Assembly: GCF_002836205.1 (NCBI RefSeq)
Contig: NZ_PJBE01000013.1
Span: forward strand, 2,666,001 to 2,730,000
DNA from: Shewanella sp. Choline-02u-19
Lineage (GTDB): Bacteria; Pseudomonadota; Gammaproteobacteria; Enterobacterales; Shewanellaceae
DNA length: 64,000 nt
Direction: 5' to 3'
The notes under the pieces were generated by a model. The model saw only the letters and a list, made by a program, of their open reading frames with translations. It was not told the origin of the DNA and did no database searches. Positions 25,657 to 34,837 of this stretch are shown here, in pieces. Both the position numbers and the translations under genes were made by a program. Position 1 is the first letter of the stretch; every line of letters starts with the position of its first letter.

Positions 25657-27927
25657 TTAGTTTAATTTTCTACGGAGGATCTTGGTGGCTTCAACAAGAT
25701 TGATTAACGCTGGCTCAACTTCATCCCAAGTACGCGTTTTAAGACCACAATCAGGGTTAATCCACAGTTGCTGCACATCGATTTTTTGCACTGCTTTTTC
25801 CATTAATGCCACAATGTCATCAACCGACGGAGTGTTCGGGCTATGAATATCGTAAACGCCTGGACCAATTTCGTTCGGATAATTGAAATCTTCAAATGCG
25901 TTCAGCAACTCCATCCGTGAACGTGAGGTTTCAATGGTGATAACATCCGCATCCATTGCAGCTATTGCGGCGATGGTTTCATTGAATTCGCTGTAACACA
26001 TGTGCGTGTGGATCTGGGTGTCATTGACCACACCTGCTGCGCTTAATTTAAAGGCATTAACCGCCCAGTTAAGATAGTGCTGCCAATCACTCTTTTTAAG
26101 CGGTAAGCCTTCACGAAACGCAGGTTCATCGATTTGAATAATACCAATCCCCGAATTTTGCAACTCGACCACTTCATCACGAATCGCCAAACCAATCTGA
26201 GTCGCTATCTGTTCACGGCTGATATCTTCTCGGGCAAATGACCAATGCAGGATGGTTACCGGACCTGTTAGCATGCCTTTCACCGGTTTTTCAGTCAGAC
26301 TTTGAGCAAATTCAGCCCACTCAACCGTCATAGCACTGCGGCGCGATACATCACCATAAATAAGCGGCGGCTTAACACAGCGAGAGCCATAGCTTTGTAC
26401 CCAACCAAATTGCGTAAAGCCGACACCATCAAGCTGCTCACCAAAGTATTCCACCATATCATTACGTTCAGCCTCACCATGCACTAATACATCAAGACCA
26501 AGCTTTAGCTGACGTTCAACCGTATCTTTGGTGACTTGGCGTAATTGCTCATTGTAGATTTCTAGTGTGATCTCTCCTTTACGCCAGCGACCTCGTAAAC
26601 CACGAATAGCAGGGGTTTGAGGAAAGCTTCCAATCGTCGTCGTGGGTAATAACGGCAGTTTATATTTCTGCCTTTGCACTGCTTGACGTATTGTAAATAC
26701 ATCATCACGCTCGTAATCAGCCGCGCTTAACCCTGCAACTCTGGCAATGACATCTTGATTAGCCGCTTTTGCTCTAACGGTTCGTCGCGCTACACACTGC
26801 TTAACAATCTCAAGGCTTTGTGTTGAATTAGGATCTATTAACAACTGCTTAAGTTTGCTCAGTTCAGAGAGTTTCTGTTTTGCGAAAGAAAGTTGCTGTT
26901 TCAATTCTGGCGCTAATTGGGTTTCTACTTCCAAATCGACAGGGCTATGCAGCAATGAACATGAAGGTGCTAACCAGAGTCGCTGCTTAAGATCATTGGC
27001 CACATTTGAGATAGATTCTGCAATATGGTCCAGTTCTGCCGCCCATACATTGCGGCCATTGATGACACCAACGGATAGCACCTGTGTTGCTCTTAACGTG
27101 TCAACAAATGGCGCGAGCTGCTCGGGTCCACTAACAAGATCAAGATGTAACCCTGCTACGGGTAACTTAGCCACCAATGTATGATGATGGGCGATGCTAC
27201 CGTAATAACTTGCCAGTAGAATACTCACTTCACTGCTTGCTAGCGCTTGATAAGCTTGAGTAATCGCCTCGGTCCACTGACTATCTAACTCGAGCGCTAA
27301 AATAGGTTCGTCTAACTGCACCCATTCAACGCCTTGCGCCGTAAATCGAGCCAATATTTTACCGTAGGCGATTAATAGCGCTGGCAACAATGACAGTTTA
27401 TCAAACTCACTATCGACCGTTTTTGCCAAGTAAAGAAATGACACAGGCCCAAGCAGTACCGGTTTGGCTTGATAGCCTAACGCCTGTGCTTCTGAGACCT
27501 CTTCAAATATTTGTTCATAGCCAATACCGAATTGTTGATTTTCGGTGAGCTCCGGCACGATGTAGTGATAGTTAGTATTGAAATACTTGGTCATTTCTGC
27601 AGCGGGAGCGTCTTTTCCTGTTGGCGCTCGGCCACGACCGACGCGAAACAAAGTGTCTAGGTCTATCCCATTTTCACCGCGGTGACGAACGGGGATCACA
27701 TCTAAAGTGGCACTCAAATTAAGGATCTGATCATAATATGCAAAATCCCCAACCGGGATTAATGAGACTCCAGCATCAGCCTGCCAGCGCCAGTGTGTTG
27801 CACGTAATTCTTTAGCAATATCAAGTAGATCATCTTGACTGCTCTCTCCTCTCCAATACTTCTCGACAGCGAACTTCAATTCACGTAACCGACCTATTCT
27901 AGGGAAACCCAAACTATTTAATTGCAT
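25657..27927 (-). CDS. metE: Cobalamin-independent methionine synthase
   Basis: Transfers methyl from 5-methyl-tetrahydropteroyltri-L-glutamate to homocysteine. The 756-aa length is standard. N-terminal MQLNSLGFPRIGRLRELKFAVEKYW; catalytic C-terminal half with TTTIGSFPQT, the zinc ligands THMCYSEFN (His and Cys) and the final zinc Cys in WINPDCGLKTR near residue 720. Transcribed away from metR from a shared control region. A cobalamin riboswitch, common upstream of metE in some taxa, is not seen. Confidence 0.96.
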   Translation of the reverse strand: MQLNSLGFPRIGRLRELKFAVEKYWRGESSQDDLLDIAKELRATHWRWQADAGVSLIPVGDFAYYDQILNLSATLDVIPVRHRGENGIDLDTLFRVGRGRAPTGKDAPAAEMTKYFNTNYHYIVPELTENQQFGIGYEQIFEEVSEAQALGYQAKPVLLGPVSFLYLAKTVDSEFDKLSLLPALLIAYGKILARFTAQGVEWVQLDEPILALELDSQWTEAITQAYQALASSEVSILLASYYGSIAHHHTLVAKLPVAGLHLDLVSGPEQLAPFVDTLRATQVLSVGVINGRNVWAAELDHIAESISNVANDLKQRLWLAPSCSLLHSPVDLEVETQLAPELKQQLSFAKQKLSELSKLKQLLIDPNSTQSLEIVKQCVARRTVRAKAANQDVIARVAGLSAADYERDDVFTIRQAVQRQKYKLPLLPTTTIGSFPQTPAIRGLRGRWRKGEITLEIYNEQLRQVTKDTVERQLKLGLDVLVHGEAERNDMVEYFGEQLDGVGFTQFGWVQSYGSRCVKPPLIYGDVSRRSAMTVEWAEFAQSLTEKPVKGMLTGPVTILHWSFAREDISREQIATQIGLAIRDEVVELQNSGIGIIQIDEPAFREGLPLKKSDWQHYLNWAVNAFKLSAAGVVNDTQIHTHMCYSEFNETIAAIAAMDADVITIETSRSRMELLNAFEDFNYPNEIGPGVYDIHSPNTPSVDDIVALMEKAVQKIDVQQLWINPDCGLKTRTWDEVEPALINLVEATKILRRKLN

Positions 27928-28005
27928 ACTGTATACCTTCTAGTGTTAAGATGAGCAAAATTCAGGCATACGCTCATCTGAATAGCATTATTCCAATATC
28001 CATCA

Positions 28006-28029
28006 GGATGTCTGGACGTCTAGAAGTTT
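28006..28029. promoter_or_regulatory. MetJ-like operator, three tandem met boxes
   Basis: GGATGTCT, GGACGTCT and AGAAGTTT follow head to tail; the consensus met box is AGACGTCT, matched at 6, 7 and 6 of 8 positions. They lie between metE and metR, where MetJ with S-adenosylmethionine would repress. Confidence 0.7.
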
Positions 28030-28077
28030 ATTGTGATAGTCTCTTTCATCGCAATCGAAATGAATTCAAGAGCAACA

Positions 28078-28090
28078 TGAGAAAATTTCA
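28078..28090. promoter_or_regulatory. MetR-like binding site
   Basis: TGAGAAAATTTCA differs by one base from the MetR site TGAA-N5-TTCA, in the metE-metR gap, 12 bases before metR. Confidence 0.45.
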
Positions 28091-28102
28091 TCTGAGGATA
28101 AA

Positions 28103-29005
28103 ATGATAGAGCTTAGACATTTACGTACATTAGTAGCCCTTAAGGAAAGCGGCAGCCTCGCTGGAGCTGCCAAGAAACGCTTTGTCACACAGTCGGCACT
28201 GTCTCATCAGATCAAAGAACTTGAAACCAGGATTAATTCGTCCATTTTTGTGCGAAAAAGCAAGCCTCTCTCTTTCACCCAAGAAGGTGCCAGATTGTTA
28301 AATCTGGCAGAAGATATTTTACCTAAAGTCATTGAAACTGAGTTTGACCTCAAAAAGGGACTTGAAGAGGGCGATAACAAACTTGGTGTCGGTATTGAAT
28401 GCCATAGCTGTTTTCGCTGGCTAATGCCCGTTATGGAGCAATTCAGACAGGAGTATCCACAGGCCGATCTCGATCTTTCGAGTCGCCATCTTTTCGACTC
28501 TCTCAACGCGCTTGAATTAGGGGAACTGGATGTGGTGTTAACGTCAGATCCGGTACCAGGACAAGCAATTGCTTACCAACATCTTTTTGACTTTGAAGTG
28601 CGACTTGTTGTGTCCAGCGATCACCCGCTTGCAAAAGAGCAATATGTCACCCCGAAACAACTCGAAAACTTACCTATTTTAAGTTACCCAGTATCGCTAG
28701 AACGTTTGGATATTTATCGCCATTTCATGGAACCTGCGGGCATTCAAGCAGGGCCGGTGATTAAGTGTGATCTCACCATGATGTTACTACAACGCATCGC
28801 GTGTAAAGATGGTATTGCTGCGTTACCAAACTGGTCTATTAGCGAAAGCCACGGCTTAAACCTCGTTAGCATTAAATTGGGTAGCGAAGGGTTAAAAAGA
28901 CCCTTGTTTGGTGCTTATCGCAGAAATGGGGCTAGTGCACGTTTAGCGCAGCATTGGCTAGAGATGGTGGCAAAGGAAGGGATTTATCAACAGAAACTCG
29001 ACTAA
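28103..29005 (+). CDS. metR: LysR-type regulator MetR
   Basis: A 300-aa LysR-type activator of metE, using homocysteine as co-effector. N-terminal winged helix with IELRHLRTLVAL, ALSHQIKELE (near residues 33-42); effector domain with GVGIECHSCFRWLMPVMEQF. Both the divergent position next to metE and the motifs agree with MetR. It probably also represses itself from the shared sites. Confidence 0.95.
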   Translation: MIELRHLRTLVALKESGSLAGAAKKRFVTQSALSHQIKELETRINSSIFVRKSKPLSFTQEGARLLNLAEDILPKVIETEFDLKKGLEEGDNKLGVGIECHSCFRWLMPVMEQFRQEYPQADLDLSSRHLFDSLNALELGELDVVLTSDPVPGQAIAYQHLFDFEVRLVVSSDHPLAKEQYVTPKQLENLPILSYPVSLERLDIYRHFMEPAGIQAGPVIKCDLTMMLLQRIACKDGIAALPNWSISESHGLNLVSIKLGSEGLKRPLFGAYRRNGASARLAQHWLEMVAKEGIYQQKLD

Positions 29006-29027
29006 CGATTTAATACTGTTACTCATA

Positions 29028-29056
29028 AAAAAAACCTGCTAACAGCAGGCTTTTTT
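29028..29056. terminator. Bidirectional terminator between metR and the HDOD gene
   Basis: CCTGCT AACA... AGCAGG stem flanked by eight A and six T residues, between convergent genes. Confidence 0.85.
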
Positions 29057-29061
29057 ATGTT

Positions 29062-29790
29062 CTATAACGGTCGCAATAATAGCTTTCTTTTAGCGAGCGT
29101 GCGCCGAAGCACCAATCCTGGTGAAGCAGCATTATGTGTTTGGCGTAAATTATGTGCGATCAAAAACTCATCACGTAACTCTTCATCGAGCCCCAATGAT
29201 TCGAAAGCTTCCATCGTCAACGTTTGTTGCTGATTTTCAATAACGGCTTTAAGCACACTAAGCGAGTAGGGCTTATCGTTATCATGGTTTAAATAAGCAA
29301 ACGCAGTCAACGCGATGATGTCACCAAATACGCTAAATAATGCTAATGTTTGCACTTCATCTGGGCTGATATCAAAGCTATTCATTTGATGTAGGCTATC
29401 AACAGCCTCTGTTGCAACGGCTTCAGTCAGTGCCCAGTAACCATGAACTAGTTTTTTATATGGCTCTTTTAGCTCATCTAACCTTTCTTTCAAATAAAAG
29501 GTAAACGCATAACGATAGATGTTCACCTGCCCTAGTCTCACTAAAGCATCTTTCAATGAACGATTCTTTATGGATGAGGCCGAGATTTGATTCGCCGTAC
29601 TGCTGCGCCACAGTAAGTGCGCCGATAACGCCGGATCTGACGAGACAATATCAATCACATTTCGAATATCACCATCAGCAATGATGGCTTTTTTTAACGG
29701 GATAAGTATCCCTCTACGGCCAATTACCTGCTCTTCATTGCTGATAATAGCGCGTACTTGAGTAAATACCTGCTGCTCAAGATCTGTCAT
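29062..29790 (-). CDS. HDOD-domain protein
   Basis: A 242-aa cytoplasmic protein from ATG at 29790 (MTDLEQQVF); a TTG start 42 bases upstream is possible. The HDOD fold is seen in IPLKKAIIADGDIRNVIDIVSSDPALSAHLL, SIKNRSLKDALVRLG and the helix pairs that follow; the metal-binding residues of true HD enzymes are missing, as expected. HDOD proteins act as signalling scaffolds, often with c-di-GMP or two-component systems. No receiver or GGDEF domain is fused. It is convergent with metR. Confidence 0.82.
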   Translation of the reverse strand: MTDLEQQVFTQVRAIISNEEQVIGRRGILIPLKKAIIADGDIRNVIDIVSSDPALSAHLLWRSSTANQISASSIKNRSLKDALVRLGQVNIYRYAFTFYLKERLDELKEPYKKLVHGYWALTEAVATEAVDSLHQMNSFDISPDEVQTLALFSVFGDIIALTAFAYLNHDNDKPYSLSVLKAVIENQQQTLTMEAFESLGLDEELRDEFLIAHNLRQTHNAASPGLVLRRTLAKRKLLLRPL

Positions 29791-30124
29791 TTCAAGCGTT
29801 AAACCTTTTATTATATTTATTGATATACGCAATCAGCTTAAAGCTCTTAGCCATTGGTATTTGGGGCCAAGCCCTCATTCCCTAGCTTACCAAGTTTCAG
29901 CCATCTAATGCGCATTTAATTTCGTTCAGTGAATAAATCTGTGATTCGATTAACAGTCCAAATAAAGACTGCACTAGTGCGACAAATCCAAGTAATTAGT
30001 CTGTTTTATTCGCTGGCTGTTGCTAAAGTCCTCAGCGACTCAGTCAGGAGTCCAATGTACGTTGAGTATTCCTCAGCTAATTTTTACTGATAATACTGCC
30101 TACGGCATCATTTACCATGATTTA
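29791..30124. other. Intergenic stretch without gene
   Basis: The 5' end of the HDOD gene and the 3' end of the SGNH esterase face each other across about 330 bases on the minus strand. No open frame of note; the promoter of the HDOD gene must lie here. No terminator is clear for the esterase gene. Confidence 0.4.
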
Positions 30125-30718
30125 TCACTGGTTTATCTTTTCAAGTATGGACTTGGCGAGTGCTAAGTAGCCACTATCATTAAGATGGATGGCATCTGAC
30201 TTCTGACTCGAACGACTCAGTAAGTCGCTGAGTACGTCCTCAATGAGCACTAATCGATACTCGTCTGCCAATTCAGCATAAATAGGCGATGGTGATAGAA
30301 ACAGACTTTTTTGAGGCACCGCTACCAACAATACTGTCACCCCTTGTGATTGAGCTTGTTCAATCATGGTTGCCAAATTAGCTTTAGTGCTCGCTTTAGA
30401 CTGATTTCTGAGAAAGTCATTACCACCTTCAAGCAAAATGAGTAGTTCAGGCAAGTGTTTTGCTAATACGCTAGGCAACCTCTTAGCACCTTGACGAGTT
30501 GTTTCTCCCGACACCCCTGCATTAATCACATTTAGACCACTCATATTTGCCAGTTGACTAGGATAATCCATCCCTTTTGTCGCCCCTACACCTGCTGTTA
30601 GGCTATCACCGAATGCGATAACGGTAGCGTTATTCGACAATGCTGTCACTTTGGGTTCTTGGCAAGCTTGTAGCAGCAGTGCGAGCGACAATATAATAAA
30701 AATTAGGCTATTTCTCAT
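30125..30718 (-). CDS. SGNH/GDSL esterase lipoprotein (TesA/arylesterase-like)
   Basis: A 197-aa protein with lipoprotein signal and lipobox LLQAC (about residues 15-19). SGNH blocks: FGDSLTAGVGA (catalytic Ser), NAGVSGET with Gly, GGNDFLRN (Asn), and DAIHLNDSGY (Asp and His). It looks like a lipidated relative of acyl-CoA thioesterase I/lysophospholipase L1. A role at the outer membrane is likely; substrate range is usually broad. Divergent from the TonB receptor. Confidence 0.9.
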   Translation of the reverse strand: MRNSLIFIILSLALLLQACQEPKVTALSNNATVIAFGDSLTAGVGATKGMDYPSQLANMSGLNVINAGVSGETTRQGAKRLPSVLAKHLPELLILLEGGNDFLRNQSKASTKANLATMIEQAQSQGVTVLLVAVPQKSLFLSPSPIYAELADEYRLVLIEDVLSDLLSRSSQKSDAIHLNDSGYLALAKSILEKINQ

Positions 30719-30940
30719 TAGAGGCCTGTTATTTCAGTTGCAAGGAAAGATGCCAGTTAGCATACAAGTTATTGGCTTCAATTTGAAAGCTCAACTTAGC
30801 ACTCGCTTTAACGACAGAGCCTTTGTAAATTTGTGTTTAATTTCACATATAATTTCGCCCAGCCCTCGGGTTTAAACGCCTAAAATTCATCCACTAACGT
30901 TATAAAACCATTCAAAGAAAGTCATAACTTAGATCTAAAT

Positions 30941-30959
30941 CACAATCCTTATCATTTGC
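30941..30959. promoter_or_regulatory. Fur box (distal, weaker)
   Basis: CACAATCCTTATCATTTGC, reading the minus strand, agrees at 13 of 19 positions with GATAATGATAATCATTATC. It lies 62 bases upstream of the stronger site. Confidence 0.45.
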
Positions 30960-31020
30960 ATTAAACTAATTGAACTTTACATAGACAGCAGAAATGGGCT
31001 TCGACATAATCGCCATCAAC

Positions 31021-31039
31021 AATAATCATTATCATTTAC
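31021..31039. promoter_or_regulatory. Fur box (proximal)
   Basis: AATAATCATTATCATTTAC agrees at 15 of 19 positions (as reverse complement) with the Fur consensus, about 87 bases upstream of the TonB receptor start. Iron repression of the receptor is inferred. Confidence 0.75.
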
Positions 31040-31125
31040 AATGCGCGGTTAACACACCTTAAAGGATTGCTACACCAAGGGAAGGGATTGATTTATTACG
31101 GTGTCTCCGCTTTACGGGATCTATC

Positions 31126-33282
31126 ATGAAGTTTAAGACCTCTTTAGTCGCACTGTCGATTTCAGCTACACTACTGCCACATATTGCTCAGGCTCAAGAT
31201 GAAGATATAGAAATCATCACCGTCACCGCTAGTCGAATGGATAAGCCTGTCAGCTCAATTCCTAATACTGTTACCATCATCGACCAAGAGCAATTAGAAG
31301 AGCAGTTTCGTACCACTAAAGACCTCTCAACCATCATTGGCAATTTAGCGCCGAGCTTCTCTCCAAGCCGCCAAAAAATGAGCAATACTGGTGAGACACT
31401 GCGTGGCAGAGCCCCGTTAATCATGATAGATGGTGTACCGCAATCGAATCCACTGCGCAGCGGCGGTCGTTCAGGGCAGACGATTGATCCCGCAATGATC
31501 GCGCGCATTGAGATTATTCATGGTGCCAACGCCATGCATGGTTTAGGTGCCCAAGGCGGCATCATCAACTACATCACTAAAAAACCCACCGGCGACAATG
31601 AGCACCAAGTAAGTTTTGATGTCAGTGTGCCTAACAGCCTAGACGTTGATGGCATTAGCTTTGGTACCAGCTATGCCTTTTCTGGTGAATCAGAAAACTT
31701 AGACATGATTGGTTCTGTCAGTTACCGCAATAACGGTGTTTATTACGATGCTAACGACGACATGATTGGGGTTGATACCACTCAAGGCGAGTCGATGGAC
31801 AGCCAAAGTGCCGATTTCTTTATCAAACTTGGCCACGATTTCGATGAGTCTCGATTGGAGCTAATGGTTAACCATTACAATATGGAAAACAACGGCAACT
31901 ATATGGCCGTTAAAGGCGATAAAGAAAACGACGTGCCTACTGGCGCAATCGAACAAGACCAGCCTTGGGAAGCAGCCAACAATCAAGTCACCACCACTAG
32001 CTTGACCTATATCCATGAAAACATTGGCGGTCAGCAGCTAAACCTACAGTTTTTCAATCAAAATTTTGAAGCGGTTTACGGTGGTGGTTGTTGGGCGAGC
32101 TTTTACGACCCAAGCATGGAAGGCAGCGATCAGGTCACAGTCTGTGGCACTGGCACCAACGGCGAGTCTCTCTACTATGAGCAATCGCGTAATAAGTCAG
32201 TTAAATGGGGCATGAAAGCATCAATGCTGGCCAAAAACATCGCCGATTCTGGTGTCAGTATTGCGTACGGCTTGGATGTCTTCCGCGACACAACTGAGCA
32301 AGATATGGTGGTCAGTGGCGCCTCTTGGGTACCTGAAAGCACCTACGATAACATTGCGCCTTTCGCGCAAATAGATTACGACATCATCGACAATCTAACC
32401 CTATCGGGTGGCGTGCGTTATGAATACGCTAAGCTCAATGTCGATGATTACAAAACGTTATACGGTTACGGTGACAAACACATCGAGGGTGGCTCACCCG
32501 ATTTTACCGAAACGCTATTTAATATCGGCGTTTCTTATAAACTGAACTCCGCGCTACGGATCTACACCAGCTACAACCAAGGCTTTGGTATGCCAGACGT
32601 TGGACGCGTACTCAGAGACGGCGATAACTTTCAAGGCGTGAACCCAAGTATTGAAGATAGCTTAGCGCTAGAGCCTATTGTGACTGACAATATTGAGTTT
32701 GGTGCCGATTACCAAGGTGACAACTTCTCAGCCAAAATCGCTTATTACCGCTCATCGAGTGATTACGGCTCACGCATGGTCGAAAAAGGCGATGGCAGCG
32801 GCTCGTTCGTGATTAAACGCGAAAAGAGTGTTATTGAAGGCATCGAGTCGAACATCACCGCTTACCTAGGCGATCATGATGATGTGGGCGTTAATATCGC
32901 AATCCAAAATGGCGAGTACGATTCTAATAATGATCAAAGCGTAGATACTGATCTAGATGGTGCCAACATGTCACCCAATCGTATTAACCTATTTTGGACC
33001 CATAACTACGACAACGATATCTCTACCCGAGTACAAGCAAATTACTATATGGATAAAGACTTTAAAAACGCGGATAACGATGTGTACGCCAACTTTGATG
33101 GTTACACCACGGTTGATGCATCTATCGCTATTCCAGTCTACGACGGCACCCTAAGCATCGGGATCCAGAACTTGCTCAACGAAGACTATTACACTTACTA
33201 CTCACAGACTGTCGGTACAGACACACGTTACTTCAAAGGCATGGGGCGCACCGCCACTATCGGCTTTACACTACCGTTTTAA
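31126..33282 (+). CDS. TonB-dependent siderophore receptor
   Basis: A 718-aa outer-membrane receptor. Signal peptide (residues 1-23, ending AQA), TonB box EIITVTASR, plug with RGRAPLIMIDGVPQSNP and HGANAMHGLGAQGGIINYITKK, a 22-strand barrel, and the C-terminal GFTLPF ending in Phe. Plug motifs look closer to hydroxamate-type receptors of the IutA/putrebactin kind than to catecholate ones, but the ligand is inference. Two Fur boxes lie upstream, and there is no siderophore biosynthesis gene nearby. The 407-base upstream gap holds these sites. Confidence 0.92.
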   Translation: MKFKTSLVALSISATLLPHIAQAQDEDIEIITVTASRMDKPVSSIPNTVTIIDQEQLEEQFRTTKDLSTIIGNLAPSFSPSRQKMSNTGETLRGRAPLIMIDGVPQSNPLRSGGRSGQTIDPAMIARIEIIHGANAMHGLGAQGGIINYITKKPTGDNEHQVSFDVSVPNSLDVDGISFGTSYAFSGESENLDMIGSVSYRNNGVYYDANDDMIGVDTTQGESMDSQSADFFIKLGHDFDESRLELMVNHYNMENNGNYMAVKGDKENDVPTGAIEQDQPWEAANNQVTTTSLTYIHENIGGQQLNLQFFNQNFEAVYGGGCWASFYDPSMEGSDQVTVCGTGTNGESLYYEQSRNKSVKWGMKASMLAKNIADSGVSIAYGLDVFRDTTEQDMVVSGASWVPESTYDNIAPFAQIDYDIIDNLTLSGGVRYEYAKLNVDDYKTLYGYGDKHIEGGSPDFTETLFNIGVSYKLNSALRIYTSYNQGFGMPDVGRVLRDGDNFQGVNPSIEDSLALEPIVTDNIEFGADYQGDNFSAKIAYYRSSSDYGSRMVEKGDGSGSFVIKREKSVIEGIESNITAYLGDHDDVGVNIAIQNGEYDSNNDQSVDTDLDGANMSPNRINLFWTHNYDNDISTRVQANYYMDKDFKNADNDVYANFDGYTTVDASIAIPVYDGTLSIGIQNLLNEDYYTYYSQTVGTDTRYFKGMGRTATIGFTLPF

Positions 33283-33302
33283 TAACGAAATCAATAGACA
33301 TT

Positions 33303-33341
33303 AAAAAAGCCACTAGCGTTTAACGCTAATGGCTTTCTTTT
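33303..33341 (+). terminator. Terminator after the TonB receptor
   Basis: AAGCCACTAGCG TTTAA CGCTAATGGCTT stem with one mismatch, followed by TCTTTTA; likely shared with convergent lgt. Confidence 0.85.
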
Positions 33342-33373
33342 ATCTCTAATCAAGACTTAAGTTTAGCCGTTCA

Positions 33374-34159
33374 TCATCCCTTACGCTTACGCACATAAGG
33401 CAGTACTAACAGTGCAACACCAACGAGCAAGAATGGAATACTCAACAGTTGCCCCGCGCTAAATGTCCATGCATCAGCATAAACGGCTTGTTTAACCTTG
33501 ACCATCTCGATAGCGAATCGCGCACTAAAGACTAATACCAAGAACAAACCAAAGATAGCGCCGTGCTTCTGCTTCATCTCAGTCAGCTTATAAACCGCCC
33601 ATAACAACACAAATATTAATAAGTAGGCTATCCCTTCGTACAGCTGCGCTGGGTGGCGAGGTAGCATATCAACTCGCTCAAAAATAATTCCCCACGGTGC
33701 ATCTGTCGGCAAGCCCAAGATCTCTGAATTAACAAAGTTGGCCATCCGCACGAAGAAGCCAAAGATAGCGGTCGCTATTGCCAAGCGATCGAGTAAAAAC
33801 AAGAAGGGTAGCTTAACCTGACGCTGGTAATAGTAGAGTGCCAAAATAGCCCCAACACCCCCACCATGGCTGGCTAACCCACCTTCCCATATCGCGAAAA
33901 TTTTCATTGGATGACTGAAGTAATAAGCAGGGTCATAAAATAGACAATGCGCTAAACGCGCACCAACAATAATGCCGACAACGCAATACATCAGTAGGTT
34001 ATCCAGCGACTCTACCGGCAGTTTTTCCTTTATATATATACGCTTCATTACCTGAAAGCCCGAGGCTATCGCTAGCGCAAACATAATGCCGTACCAATGT
34101 ACTTTAAGCCCCATAAAGCTAATCGCTACAGGGTCTACATTCCAAATTATATGGTCCAA
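33374..34159 (-). CDS. lgt: Prolipoprotein diacylglyceryl transferase, Bacteroidetes-like
   Basis: Attaches diacylglycerol from phosphatidylglycerol to the lipobox Cys of prolipoproteins, in the inner membrane. The 261-aa protein has about seven hydrophobic segments and the family signature VRMANFVNSEILG (near 130-142) plus SHGGG around residue 95 with the essential His. FYDPAYYFSHP, WEGGLASHGG and RHPAQLYE are blocks I associate with Bacteroidetes Lgt; E. coli has GGMSFHGG and GRLGNFINGELWG instead. It stands alone, without the ptsP/thyA neighbours of typical gammaproteobacterial lgt, so it may be a second copy acquired by transfer. Confidence 0.9.
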   Translation of the reverse strand: MDHIIWNVDPVAISFMGLKVHWYGIMFALAIASGFQVMKRIYIKEKLPVESLDNLLMYCVVGIIVGARLAHCLFYDPAYYFSHPMKIFAIWEGGLASHGGGVGAILALYYYQRQVKLPFLFLLDRLAIATAIFGFFVRMANFVNSEILGLPTDAPWGIIFERVDMLPRHPAQLYEGIAYLLIFVLLWAVYKLTEMKQKHGAIFGLFLVLVFSARFAIEMVKVKQAVYADAWTFSAGQLLSIPFLLVGVALLVLPYVRKRKG

Positions 34160-34730
34160 ATTTAACCTTCCAGATCTATGTCTTTAAATCAAAACGCCTA
34201 AAACTATTGCGCAGTTTTACCCTGCAACAAACGATTTAGCAAGTGCTAACAACCATATACATAGTGGCTGTAGATCTTTCACGGTTGTTTTTGCCGCAGT
34301 TTATTGGCTATTTTAACAAGGCGTAGGCTATGTCGTTTAGTCATTCTCCACAAATAGCCTACAACACCGTAAAAATAGCCAAGAAGCGCGGCCCTTAGGG
34401 TTCGTTTCAATACTTTTAGTCTTTTACAACTAGAGTGCGTTACGCGCTTTTCGCTTAGGTTGCTAAATCATCGCTCAAGCCTTGTACTAAAATAATTATT
34501 CCTTACGGTAAAGAATCGAACAAAAACCAAGCTCGAAAGATCAGCAGCCCCTAAACTCATGGGAACTTAATTAGTTCTCTAAAATGTGACCTCATTATTT
34601 CAATCTGATCATCAGCACGGCCGACATCTTCAAATTGCGACGATATTAACGGTCATTTTGGGTCGAAAACCCATCCAACTGTAAACATTTAGGTGAGCAT
34701 ATTCAATTGCGCGCATATTCCACTGCAACA
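34160..34730. other. Long divergent region upstream of lgt and pyrB
   Basis: No gene or clear repeat seen in about 570 bases. It must hold the lgt promoter. A weak open frame on the plus strand starting at 34745 is only an extension of pyrB. Confidence 0.35.
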
Positions 34731-34737
34731 GAATTTT

Positions 34738-34746
34738 TGCTATAGT
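34738..34746 (+). promoter_or_regulatory. Probable extended -10 promoter of pyrB
   Basis: TGCTATAGT (TGn-TATAGT) lies about 90 bases upstream of the pyrB start. No good -35 is seen at the right spacing, as is usual for extended -10 promoters. A pyrimidine attenuator could not be recognised in the leader. Confidence 0.4.
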
Positions 34747-34837
34747 GCCGCCTCAGCCACCCTACATAAATTTAGGGCTCACTAGCCGCGATTTATCGCC
34801 TGCTATAAAGCCCCCCAGAAATTGGAAATATAGGCTG

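Noticed and set aside
27928..28102. Cobalamin riboswitch upstream of metE
   Set aside because: Region is only 175 bases, no B12-box motif, and MetJ/MetR-like sites are present instead.
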